Source of the DNA: Rhodobacteraceae bacterium Araon29 | GTDB taxonomy: Bacteria > Pseudomonadota > Alphaproteobacteria > Rhodobacterales > Rhodobacteraceae | Direction of reading: 5' to 3' | NCBI GenBank assembly: GCA_039640505.1 | Contig: CP046865.1 | Coordinates: 3,538,501 to 3,602,500 of the forward strand | DNA length: 64,000 nucleotides | Part shown: in pieces, positions 33,562 to 41,999 of the stretch | How positions within the stretch are numbered: the first letter of the stretch is position 1 | Layout: every line of letters begins with the position of its first letter | Translations under genes and position numbers: made by a program | The notes under the pieces: generated by a model | The model's input: only the letters and a program-made list of their open reading frames with translations | Told to the model about the DNA's origin: nothing | The model's database searches: none

Positions 33562-33807
33562 GGAAAGTTTTTGTCACATCTGGTGAAGAGAGCGGGCTCA
33601 CTTTCGCCGCGCGCGGCTCAGCCGCCGTTTGCCTGTTGCAACTTTAACGGTTGTTGTTATCGTTAGATGACAGCAAACTGCTAATATTAAGAATGTCACA
33701 GGTATTTAAAAATCCGCCTTACGATGATCTCTTCGGCACCGCATCCTTCGGCGGGGGCAGTGTTGGCTGCAAAAAGATTAGCTGAGCAAACGCGGCAAGG
33801 AGAAATC
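33562..33807. other. Terminal truncated array 2 leader
   Basis: Repeat leader continues to about 33735 and then diverges. It contains the frame MSQVFKNPPYDDLFG followed by a Gly/Ser-rich stretch; a different frame then reads AAKRLAEQTRQGE up to the next gene. A single frameshift would join them into one small protein, so this may be a decayed gene. Confidence 0.55.
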
Positions 33808-34026
33808 ATGAAACACAAGCTAATTTTTCTATTCATAAGTGCAACCGCAGCATTTTTTTCTGCCGTGTTACTAAGCTTTGTCCAAGAAATAAACTATCTC
33901 GAATTTATCGGTATTTCAAGTAACGTCAGAACACCTTCGTGGATATTTGGTATCATAATGTGGCCATCATTTTATCTGTACTTAACAAAGATATGGCGGC
34001 ACGAACTTCGAGAGAAAAAACGATGA
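33808..34026 (+). CDS. Small membrane protein (72 residues)
   Basis: Starts MKHKLIFLFISATAAFFSAV with AAGGAGAAATC directly upstream, a strong ribosome site. Two hydrophobic segments (about 5-25 and 46-62), basic tail LREKKR. Its TGA overlaps the ATG of the next small gene (ATGA). Unrecognised family; low GC like the rest of the island. Confidence 0.7.
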   Translation: MKHKLIFLFISATAAFFSAVLLSFVQEINYLEFIGISSNVRTPSWIFGIIMWPSFYLYLTKIWRHELREKKR

Positions 34027-34184
34027 TCAAAAACATTCAAATTCTCGGCCTGGTGGGCCTAGCAACAGTGAATCCTATCTGGATCATGCTAAACCAATCA
34101 TCAATGTCTCTAATCATAGTTTCATTACTTTTAATTCTTAACTGGGTTGGGATTTCATATTTGATAAAACAAGCGATCAAATAA
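34023..34184 (+). CDS. Small membrane protein (53 residues), coupled to the preceding gene
   Basis: Two hydrophobic segments (QILGLVGLATVNPIWIML and LIIVSLLLILNWVGISYL). Starts within the stop of the upstream gene, implying coupled translation and possibly a two-component membrane complex. Function unknown. Confidence 0.65.
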   Translation: MIKNIQILGLVGLATVNPIWIMLNQSSMSLIIVSLLLILNWVGISYLIKQAIK

Positions 34185-34522
34185 ATACGACAAATACTTC
34201 TTAAATAATGACTAAGTGGATATCGTCTTTCGCTCAATGCGCTAAAAACATTATCCACAATGGGCTCGAAGAATTAGCTGATAAGCCGCCTTGCTCTCTT
34301 TAGGCTTAAACGATTGTCGACGAGGTTTGAGAGTTATCAAAATACAAACAAGAATGATAATCATGTGGTGATATATTCGCCGCCGCGCCTTCTAATCTTC
34401 CGCTGTGATTGATTGATGCGCCCTAACGATCACAAACAGCAGATCGGGCAGGCAGCACGCAAGAGATCAACGGTTTTCTCTCAGCACTTCCTGCGCGGCA
34501 AAAAACCCGTTAAACGCGGCGC
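34185..34522. other. Island right border
   Basis: 338 bp without a supported gene. The last part (34453-34496) is a degraded copy of the 3' end of the kinase-like gene at 26281-26814. Otherwise nothing recognisable: no tRNA and no clear terminator. Confidence 0.7.
34453..34496 (+). pseudogene. Fragment of P-loop kinase 3' end
   Basis: CAGCACGCAAGAGATCAACG and following matches 26733-26776 with a few substitutions. Upstream, the two differ by a 24-bp deletion between two CAGCACGC direct repeats present in the intact gene (26708 and 26733 regions). It marks the right end of the island. Confidence 0.8.
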
Positions 34523-35743
34523 ATGAATGAATTTACCATCACACGGCTTGGCCATCAGGGCGACGGCATTGCCGAGGGCCCGCTTTATGCGCCGCTCACC
34601 CTACCCGGTGAAGTGATTACCGCTGTGCAAGATGGCCAAAAGCTGGGCGATATCCGGATCGTTAAACCTTCGCCCGACCGCGTTGCCCCGCCCTGCCGCC
34701 ATTTCAAATCCTGCGGCGGATGCCAGCTACAACATGCCTCGGACAGTTTTGTGGCGGGTTGGAAAGTCGATATGGTGCGCACAGCGCTTGCGGCGCAGGG
34801 GCTGCAGACCGATCTGCCGTCCGTGCTTACATCGCCAGCCGCCAGCCGCCGCCGCGCCGTATTTTCCGCCCGCCGCACCAAAAAATCCGCGCTGGTCGGC
34901 TTTCACGCCCGCAGCTCGGATGTCATCATAGACATCCCCGATTGCCAGCTGGTGCACCCCGATCTGCGCGCCGCGCGCCCGGCGCTTGCGGCGCTGACCA
35001 CGCTTGGCGCCAGCCGCAAGGCCGAGCTAAACATTACGCTGACACGCTTTGATCAGGGCCTTGATGTGGCGGCCCACGGCGGCAAACCCCTAGATGGCCC
35101 GCTGCGCGCAGCCTTGGCGCAGCACATGGCCGAGCACCGCTATACCCGCCTAAGCTGGAACGGCGAGGTGGTGGCCATGCAAACCCCGCCGCTGCAACGC
35201 TTTGGTAATGCCGCCGTCACCCCGCCGCCGGGCAGTTTTTTGCAGGCCACCGACGCAGGCGAAGCCGCGCTGGTCCGCAGCGTGCAAAATGTGATCGGCA
35301 GCGCGCGCAAAGTGGTTGACCTTTTCAGCGGCTGCGGCACATTTTCATTGCCGCTTGCCCAAACGGCCGAAGTGCACGCGGTCGAGGGCGAAGCCGAAAT
35401 GACCGCCGCCCTTGATGCCGGTTGGCGCCGGGCCGAGGGATTGAAAAAACTCACCCATGAGGCGCGCGATCTCTTTCGCCGCCCGCTGCTGGTGGATGAG
35501 CTGGACAGGTTTGACGCTGCCGTGATCGACCCGCCCCGCGCCGGCGCCGATGCGCAGGTGGCCGAGCTGGCCAAAAGCACACTGAAAACCATCGCTTATG
35601 TATCGTGCAATCCGATAAGCTTTGCCCGCGATGCCGCGCATCTCTGCGCCAATGGCTACAGGCTCGAATTTGTGCAGACCGTGGATCAGTTTCGCTGGTC
35701 CACCCATATCGAGCTGATCGCCGGCTTTACGCGCAACACTTGA
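34523..35743 (+). CDS. TrmA/RlmD-type RNA (uracil-C5) methyltransferase
   Basis: 406-residue SAM-dependent RNA methyltransferase of the RumA/TrmA family, likely acting on uracil in 23S rRNA. Iron-sulfur cluster cysteines lie in CRHFKSCGGCQLQ (about residues 59-71); the SAM motif is DLFSGCGTFSLPLA; DPPRAGA and the catalytic Cys of SCNP follow near the C-terminus. No TRAM domain is obvious at the N-terminus, so it is a shorter form. Gene starts right after the island border. Confidence 0.9.
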   Translation: MNEFTITRLGHQGDGIAEGPLYAPLTLPGEVITAVQDGQKLGDIRIVKPSPDRVAPPCRHFKSCGGCQLQHASDSFVAGWKVDMVRTALAAQGLQTDLPSVLTSPAASRRRAVFSARRTKKSALVGFHARSSDVIIDIPDCQLVHPDLRAARPALAALTTLGASRKAELNITLTRFDQGLDVAAHGGKPLDGPLRAALAQHMAEHRYTRLSWNGEVVAMQTPPLQRFGNAAVTPPPGSFLQATDAGEAALVRSVQNVIGSARKVVDLFSGCGTFSLPLAQTAEVHAVEGEAEMTAALDAGWRRAEGLKKLTHEARDLFRRPLLVDELDRFDAAVIDPPRAGADAQVAELAKSTLKTIAYVSCNPISFARDAAHLCANGYRLEFVQTVDQFRWSTHIELIAGFTRNT

Positions 35744-35749
35744 CCGCGG

Positions 35750-36964
35750 CTACGGCGCAAGACGGTACGCAAGGGGCAAAACTTCGGGGCTGGTATTGCC
35801 GCTATCGGGAAGATAGCGCGGCGTTCCAATCACCTCAAAATCTTCAAGCGCCACCACCAAAGCACGCAAAGCCGAAGCCATATCCGTGCGCGCCACAAAA
35901 TGCCCAAGACAGTGATGCGCGCCGCCGCCAAACCCGTGATGGCGCCGCTGTTTTGCTGTGATGTCAAACTCAGGCAGCGAACCAAGCGCTGGATCCTTGG
36001 CGCTGACATGCACCAAAAGATGCAGCGTTGTGCCCTTGGCAATTTCTACCCCGTCATAGACAAAGCTCTCGGTTGCCTCGCGGGTGACCCATGTGGTGGT
36101 CGGCCAAGCACGAATGGCTTCCTCGATGGCATTGGGCACCAAGGATGGATCACGTTTTAGCGCCTGCCACTGCATCGGATGACGGTCAAAAAGCGCCATC
36201 AGAAACCCCAACTGGCTGCGCGTTGTGTCCACCCCGCCGAATATCAGAATAACGATTAAATCCAACAGCTCTTGCCGCCCGATCTGCGAAAATTTCTGCG
36301 CCGCGCGCAGCAACCGGGCGGCCAGACCTTCACGGTCCTGGCCCCGCTCGGCCGAACCGATCAGCTGATCTGCCAAACGCATCAAGCGATCACAGGCGGC
36401 GTTGACCTCATCTTCATGGGTTTTGTAGTTGAGCCCCATGGCCAGCCCAAGCGTGCTGGCATCGCGCGCCACCGACTGCCATGTCCGCAGCGGCAGGTTC
36501 AAAAGAACGCAAATCGCCTGACCGGAAAAGGGCAGTGCAAAATCGCGCTGAAATTCGCATTCCCTGCGGGTTTTAAGCCCATCGCAAAGCCTTTGGGCAA
36601 TGGCATCAAAAGCGGGCACAAGCGACAGGATAAAGCCCTCATCCAGCGCCGCGAGTGCCACCTGCCGCAGCTGCTTATGCCCCGCGCCCTCTTGCGAAAT
36701 GACACTGCGCTGCCAGAAATTGGCAAAACTGCCCTGCGCGTTTTGACTTTGCGGCCAGGCATAGCTGCCCTGCCGCAACCGGCGATCGCGCAAAAGCCGG
36801 CCCACATGATCATAGGACAGCACCGCAAGCCCCAAGGGCGTTCGCGCGCACCAATGCTGATCGCGCGCCGCAAACACCGCCCCCGATTTTGTCGAAAACC
36901 CCGGCGCGCTTAACGCGAGAAACGGCAGGTTGGCCGTAGTCCCTTGATCGTTATCCTTTACCAT
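35750..36964 (-). CDS. Cytochrome P450
   Basis: 404-residue soluble bacterial P450. The heme-ligand loop FGGGAHHCLG has the axial Cys at about residue 352; the I-helix oxygen-binding motif is FGGVDTTRS, and the ExxR-like region contains EEAIRAWPTT. Redox partners are not encoded nearby and the substrate is unknown. The ATG at 36964 follows GGAGGAGT and is preferred over a TTG at 37012. Convergent with the methyltransferase gene, 6 bp apart. Confidence 0.93.
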   Translation of the reverse strand: MVKDNDQGTTANLPFLALSAPGFSTKSGAVFAARDQHWCARTPLGLAVLSYDHVGRLLRDRRLRQGSYAWPQSQNAQGSFANFWQRSVISQEGAGHKQLRQVALAALDEGFILSLVPAFDAIAQRLCDGLKTRRECEFQRDFALPFSGQAICVLLNLPLRTWQSVARDASTLGLAMGLNYKTHEDEVNAACDRLMRLADQLIGSAERGQDREGLAARLLRAAQKFSQIGRQELLDLIVILIFGGVDTTRSQLGFLMALFDRHPMQWQALKRDPSLVPNAIEEAIRAWPTTTWVTREATESFVYDGVEIAKGTTLHLLVHVSAKDPALGSLPEFDITAKQRRHHGFGGGAHHCLGHFVARTDMASALRALVVALEDFEVIGTPRYLPDSGNTSPEVLPLAYRLAP

Positions 36965-37084
36965 ACTCCTCCGCGAAGATGGGCGCCTTATGTACCCTAG
37001 TGCCGAGGCCAAAACCCTGTCTATAGGGTTTTTCCACGCTTTCGCGCCGTTTTGGGCAAATTTAGTGGTGGTAAAGTCCCCTCC

Positions 37085-37807
37085 TTACAATTTTTTGATT
37101 TCGAACTCGTAAATTTTGAATGATTTGCAATCTTGTGTACTGATAAGCTCGATCTCTTCGGGATATATTTGCCCCTCATAGAGCCATCGATAGATTGCTC
37201 CATAGCCATTATTTAGAGCAAGCACGCGGTTTAAAGCTACGCGTTTGAACCGTTTTTGTTCTTGGTTAATGATGGTGTTAATATTCACCGTATTGCTTAG
37301 GACCGCGACATACACCGTGGCCCGTCTAAAATTCAAACTTAAAAACTTACGCCGTACTGTTTTGACATGCGCATATACGGGGGAATTCCATTTCCAAAAA
37401 CTTGGCCAATGCATGCCTGGGATTGGAAGGCCCTGCCCCTTGGCATTCCATTCTCTATACAGTTCGGGCGCTTTCTTTTTGCCGATCAGCCAGTCTTCAT
37501 ACCCTTGGATAACAAAATCATCACAGTCTAGGGATTTGGAACTGTTCCTTATCGGCGCACCGGGCACCCGCCGCAATGCACGCTTAATTTCCGGCTGGCG
37601 CGGGGGCTTATTGCGGTCAATTCCACGTGCCCGTTCGATGGGCGCTGATCCATCGATTTGAACCCGAAACAAATTTTGAAAAAACGGTCCAAGATCATCC
37701 TGCGGATCACCCATAGCCTTGCCCTGCGATGCCAATAACATCAAAAACACAGCTACGACGGGCACCACAAAAGCAAAAGGAAAAGCAGTTAGTTTTGGTC
37801 TATTCAT
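37085..37807 (-). CDS. Secreted protein of unknown function (240 residues)
   Basis: N-terminal signal peptide (MNRPKLTAF then a hydrophobic core FVVPVVAVFLMLLAS and GKAMG). The mature part contains one Cys pair (SLDCDDF and TQDCKSF) and motif GMHWPSFWKWNSP; no family recognised. The ATG at 37807 has GGGG upstream and overlaps the end of the small gene at 37800-38021 by 8 bp, so the two are coupled. Probably periplasmic. Confidence 0.7.
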   Translation of the reverse strand: MNRPKLTAFPFAFVVPVVAVFLMLLASQGKAMGDPQDDLGPFFQNLFRVQIDGSAPIERARGIDRNKPPRQPEIKRALRRVPGAPIRNSSKSLDCDDFVIQGYEDWLIGKKKAPELYREWNAKGQGLPIPGMHWPSFWKWNSPVYAHVKTVRRKFLSLNFRRATVYVAVLSNTVNINTIINQEQKRFKRVALNRVLALNNGYGAIYRWLYEGQIYPEEIELISTQDCKSFKIYEFEIKKL

Positions 37808-38021
37808 TCGATTGCACCCCTTTTGAAATGTGCTGTTGCGTTTGACGGCCCAGATAAAACTCTGGGCTGCCAGACCTCTCGTATTCACACTCTTCGTCCA
37901 CATCATTCCATCTACCGCCACGATCTAGGCAGGCGTCTATCGAAATGTGATCACCGAATATTATCCAGCAAGAGACCAAAACAGCGAACAGCACTATAAC
38001 TATCAAAAATGCGTTCTCCAT
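37800..38021 (-). CDS. Small membrane-anchored protein with CLDRGGRWN motif (73 residues)
   Basis: One N-terminal membrane helix (NAFLIVIVLFAVLVSCWIIF) and a short exposed part with CLDRGGRWNDVDEECEYE, a pattern of paired cysteines around Gly-Gly-x-Trp that recurs in small exported proteins. Starts at MENAF (38021). Overlaps the following gene by 8 bp. Function unknown. Confidence 0.65.
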   Translation of the reverse strand: MENAFLIVIVLFAVLVSCWIIFGDHISIDACLDRGGRWNDVDEECEYERSGSPEFYLGRQTQQHISKGVQSNE

Positions 38022-38058
38022 ATCGCTATATTTCTGCAATAGACGCCCAAATTATGGG

Positions 38059-39000
38059 TCATTTATGAACGCCCTCTGTCACAAGTTCTTGCCAGATGCG
38101 GACCGCATGTTTTTCCCAAAACGCTCTGACATCTTCCAAACTGCCGTCGACCGGAAAATCTTGATGATATAAAAGGCGGGCATATAAAATATCCGCAAAA
38201 GTTGCCGTTTTATATTTCTTATCATTGCGATAAAGGTCAGTTATTGATGGGATCGACAGCCACGTGGATTTTAAACCAATTGCAGCAAGAAGCGCTTTTT
38301 CCAAACAGTCGTCTATGCCATTTATGTTGACGTAAATTATGATTTTCCCGGCGCTTTTCCATGCCTTTTCTGACACATAACAAAATGGTGGATCGTTCTT
38401 TGTAACACCAAAGATCGACAGAATTGACCGCCCGCCTGTTTCATTTTTCCAGCGTTTGATTTCTTTCAGTCCAATTTCATCGGAATAATCTATGAATAAG
38501 GGCCGCATATTTGTGGTGGGACCAATCTTGAATATCAGGTCAGCATGATCAATATCGCTTGCAGGCTTTGTTGTAATACCAATTGCATTCACGGAATTGA
38601 TCATCGCTGCCGATATGTTTTCCATATCACGATCTGAAACTGCAACACTGTTTAAGGATGGCTTTACATGAACGGGCATGACAGAAATTGTTTTTTCTTT
38701 GTATCGCCGGGCGCTGCGGGGTCAATCATTGAGGTATTCTCGACATTCAAAAAGGCTGGCTTCAAAGCCAATTCGCATATAAACTTCGTTGAGCAGCGAG
38801 GAATGATCTATGGGATCGCTCGGCGATCTTCTGGGTCCATCAATCAAAATGCCCTGATCATCAAAGCTAAAAAGGTCTGCTTGCAGCTCAACTGCATAGT
38901 CACTTACAGTGCCATCATTTTTAGCTATATCAGCCAGAGATGCGCTAGCAAAGAAGCCCAATATGAGAGATGCGCGCATAATTTTTGAACAATTTTTCAT
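38059..39000 (-). pseudogene. Exported DUF2927-like protein interrupted by an in-frame stop
   Basis: One continuous reading frame of about 313 codons broken by a single TGA at 38722-38724. The first part (38722-39000, 92 residues) has a signal peptide, MKNCSKIMRASLILGFFASA; after the TGA the frame continues PRSARRYKEKTISVMPVHV and then the 206-residue remainder (38059-38679, from an internal ATG). The C-terminal part, with ALLAAIGLKSTW...FADILYARLLYHQDF, resembles DUF2927 proteins of roseobacters; that match is from memory and moderate. No frameshift is needed, so a nonsense substitution (for example from TGG or CGA) or a sequencing error explains it. An internal start would give a non-exported fragment. 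Confidence 0.75.
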
Positions 39001-39157
39001 CTCATCCTCTGGCTAAATTAGAGTGATTAAAACGGCGCGCACTCTTTAAAATATATTTTTTCTTTGCAAAATACTCGCATAACGTGCAGCGTGCAATGGC
39101 ATTCTATCACCCGCTTTGAACCCCGCGCTTTGCGAAAAAATCATTACAGGCCACCCG

Positions 39158-39943
39158 ATGTCGATCACAGATACCAAGACCCAGTATAAAACCCCCAGCA
39201 ATTTTAAATCCCGCGGCAATCTGCACGCCAAATATGCAAGCCAGAACTGGCAATTATGGCTGGCACAGCGCATCCATATTCCAGACCACAGTGATGTGCT
39301 TGATATCGGATGCGGCACCGGCGGGTTTTGGCGTGCGGCGGTTGATACCTATCCCGAAAGCCTATCGCTCACCCTGCTCGACAGCGCCGAGGCCATGCTG
39401 GATGAGGCGGTCAAAACCGTCACCTCGGCCGGGCATTACCGCGCGGTGCGCGGCGTGCTGGCCAATGCTATGCAGCTGCCGTTTGAGGGCGGTCGCTTTG
39501 ATGCGCTGTGCGCCATGCATATGCTCTATCACCTGCCAGACCCGGCGCAGGCCCTGGGTGAAATGCGCCGCGTGCTGCGCCCCGGCGGATGCATCGCCAT
39601 AACCACAAGCGGGCGGGACAACCTGCGCGCTTTGCATGCGCTTTCTGCGCAGGTCTTTGGCGGCGCAGGGGTGGATCCGGCCGCTGCAACCTTTGGACCC
39701 GCAGATGCCGAGGCGCTTCTGGCGGATGGGTTCAAAGACATTAAAACAGAGGTTTTGCGCGACCCTTATGCGGTGACAGATCACCGCGATCTGCTGCACT
39801 ACCTGCGCTCTTTTCCGCCCGCAAGTGATGCCAGCGAGGATCAGCTTGCGCAGTTGGAAAAACTGATCTTAGATGAAATGAACGCCTCGGGTGGCATATT
39901 TCACCTGCGCACCCAAGCGGCGCTGATCACCGCCCGCGTCTAG
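39158..39943 (+). CDS. Class I SAM-dependent methyltransferase
   Basis: 261-residue methyltransferase with the SAM motif LDIGCGTGGFWR (about residues 48-59), acidic strand end LTLLDSAEAML, and MLYHLPDPAQALGEMRRVLR then PGG typical of UbiE-like small-molecule methyltransferases. Substrate unknown. The start MSITDTK is chosen over a longer ORF at 39116 because the conserved fold starts here. Monocistronic. Confidence 0.85.
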   Translation: MSITDTKTQYKTPSNFKSRGNLHAKYASQNWQLWLAQRIHIPDHSDVLDIGCGTGGFWRAAVDTYPESLSLTLLDSAEAMLDEAVKTVTSAGHYRAVRGVLANAMQLPFEGGRFDALCAMHMLYHLPDPAQALGEMRRVLRPGGCIAITTSGRDNLRALHALSAQVFGGAGVDPAAATFGPADAEALLADGFKDIKTEVLRDPYAVTDHRDLLHYLRSFPPASDASEDQLAQLEKLILDEMNASGGIFHLRTQAALITARV

Positions 39944-40130
39944 CTCAGTGGGGCGCATTTTGCCGCCGCCGCGTTACAGCCGCCATACCGACGCGATACC
40001 GACATCGTTTTTTGGCCGCTTTTAGGTGGCCAACGACATGGCAAAGCGGCCTCTGCTGCAGCCGCAAGGCTGTAGTGTTAGGCAAATTTCACATGGTAGA
40101 ATCGGAAAAGATTATGCTAGGTTTTGTGGT

Positions 40131-41999
40131 ATGGTCACACTCAGCCCCAATATGGCGGAAAGTCCGGGCAAAATCCGCCAGCTCGATGACGCCGCAATAA
40201 ACCGCATCGCCGCCGGCGAAGTGGTCGAAAGGCCGGCCTCTGCGATCAAAGAATTGGTGGAAAATGCCCTAGACGCCGGCGCCACAGACATCACCATAGA
40301 CACCGCCGCCGCCGGCAAAACCCTGATCCGCGTGACCGACAATGGATGGGGCATTTCACCCGCTGACCTACCGCTTTCCTTGGCGCGTCATGCCACGTCC
40401 AAAATTGACGGATCAGACCTGTTGAATATCCACAGCTTTGGCTTTCGCGGCGAGGCACTTCCTTCACTGGGCGCTGTTGGCCGGTTGACTTTAACCAGCA
40501 AAACCAAAGGACAAGACGCGGCTCAGATCACCTGTGCTGGCAGTGTTATCTCAGACGTCAAACCTGCGGCTTTGAACCAAGGCACTGTGGTTGAGCTGCG
40601 CGATTTGTTTTATGCCACTCCGGCGCGATTAAAATTTCTACGCAGCGACCGCGCCGAAGCCCAAGCCATTAATGACATCATTAAACGCCTTGCGATGGCG
40701 CAGCCAACGATTGGATTTTGGCTACGTGATGTCGGCGGCGACACACCGAGAACCATATTTCGGGTCGCCCGCCAAAGTGGCGATATGTTTGACGCCTTAC
40801 AAGGCCGCCTATCTCAGGTTTTAGGGCGTGATTTTGTGGCCAATGCCCTGACCATAGATGCAGAGCGGGATCAGCTAAAGCTGTCCGGCTTTGCAGCTCT
40901 GCCAACCTTTTCGCGCGGCGCGGCAGTGATGCAGCATCTTTTTGTCAACGGCCGGCCAGTTCGTGACAAACTGCTATACGGGGCTCTGCGCGGTGCATAC
41001 TCAGATTTTCTATCACGCGATCGCCATCCGGCTGCTGTACTTTTCATCAATTGCGATCCGCATTTGGTGGATGTTAACGTACATCCCGCCAAGACCGAGG
41101 TTCGCTTTCGCGACCCTGGAACGGCGCGTGGATTAATCGTCTCAGCCCTGCGTCACGCTTTGGCCGAAGCTGGGCACCGCGCGTCGAGCACGGTCGCCGG
41201 GGCCGCTTTGGGGGCAATGCGGCCCGAAACAGATAAAAGGCCAATATATCAAATGGACCGGCCCAGCGCCCGATCCCTCTCCAATAGCTATCAAGCCCAA
41301 GCGCCACAATTTGCCGAAACGGCCGCAGTCTTTGCACGCATTTATGAGGATAAAACGCCGGCCCCTGAGGCAAACGGCCCCTCCCAGTCCCAAACCCAAA
41401 CGGACCCAGCAGAAAATGACTTTCCCTTAGGGGCTGCACGGGGTCAGGTGCATGAAAATTATATCCTTTCCCAAACCACAGACGGTCTCGTGATTGTCGA
41501 TCAACATGCAGCGCACGAGCGGCTGGTTTACGAAAAACTCAAAAAGCAAATGGCCGAAAACGGTGTGGCCGCGCAAGCACTCTTAATTCCAGAAATTATT
41601 GAACTTTCTGACACAGACTGCCAAAGGCTAATTGATTTTGCAGAGGCCTTGAAGCCATTGGGATTGGTTCTTGAGGCTTTTGGCCCCGGTGCTGTGGCCG
41701 TTCGAGAAACTCCTGCGATTTTGGGCAATGTGGATGTAAAAAGCTTGATTTTAGATATTCTTGATGAACTGACGGACAGCGGCACATCACAAGTCCTTAG
41801 TGATAAAGTAGAAGCGGTGCTCAGCCGCGTCGCCTGTCACGGATCAGTGCGCTCGGGCCGCCGAATGCGCGCCGAGGAAATGAATGCGCTGCTCCGCGAG
41901 ATGGAGGCAACCCCGCATTCCGGTCAATGCAATCATGGTCGGCCAACGTATATTGAACTGAAACTGGCTGATATCGAACGGCTTTTCGGGCGTACATGA
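40131..41999 (+). CDS. mutL: DNA mismatch repair protein MutL
   Basis: 622-residue MutL. The N-terminal GHL ATPase carries ELVENALDAGATDI, DNGWGIS and GFRGEALPSLGAV; the C-terminal dimerisation domain contains DQHAAHERLVYE, the metal-binding endonuclease motif DQHA(x)2E(x)4E. It therefore belongs to the nicking MutL group used by bacteria without MutH. The start at 40131 or 40152 is not fixed by a good ribosome site; a longer ORF to 40026 is unlikely. Its TGA overlaps the rmuC ATG (ATGA). Confidence 0.96.
   Translation: MVTLSPNMAESPGKIRQLDDAAINRIAAGEVVERPASAIKELVENALDAGATDITIDTAAAGKTLIRVTDNGWGISPADLPLSLARHATSKIDGSDLLNIHSFGFRGEALPSLGAVGRLTLTSKTKGQDAAQITCAGSVISDVKPAALNQGTVVELRDLFYATPARLKFLRSDRAEAQAINDIIKRLAMAQPTIGFWLRDVGGDTPRTIFRVARQSGDMFDALQGRLSQVLGRDFVANALTIDAERDQLKLSGFAALPTFSRGAAVMQHLFVNGRPVRDKLLYGALRGAYSDFLSRDRHPAAVLFINCDPHLVDVNVHPAKTEVRFRDPGTARGLIVSALRHALAEAGHRASSTVAGAALGAMRPETDKRPIYQMDRPSARSLSNSYQAQAPQFAETAAVFARIYEDKTPAPEANGPSQSQTQTDPAENDFPLGAARGQVHENYILSQTTDGLVIVDQHAAHERLVYEKLKKQMAENGVAAQALLIPEIIELSDTDCQRLIDFAEALKPLGLVLEAFGPGAVAVRETPAILGNVDVKSLILDILDELTDSGTSQVLSDKVEAVLSRVACHGSVRSGRRMRAEEMNALLREMEATPHSGQCNHGRPTYIELKLADIERLFGRT

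Larger units (their letters stand above)
26950..33723 (+). repeat. Lipoprotein tandem array (array 2), six copies
   Basis: Six copies of a ~543-bp lipoprotein gene with shared leaders. Copies 2-6 are in true tandem with periods of 878, 880, 905 and 878 bp; copy 1 is separated from copy 2 by three unrelated small membrane genes. Copies 5 and 6 are nearly identical over the whole 878-bp unit. The region is strongly AT-rich compared with the ABC genes before it. A truncated leader persists after copy 6, to about 33723. Confidence 0.93.

Noticed and set aside
26811..34500. Prophage remnant
   Set aside because: No terminase, portal, capsid, tail, integrase or lysis genes are visible; the content is repeated lipoproteins and small membrane proteins. 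One spacer frame looks vaguely phage-like, which is not enough.
38722..38724. TGA as selenocysteine codon
   Set aside because: The residue is not in a redox motif, no stem-loop of SECIS type is evident just downstream, and the protein family is not a known selenoprotein.
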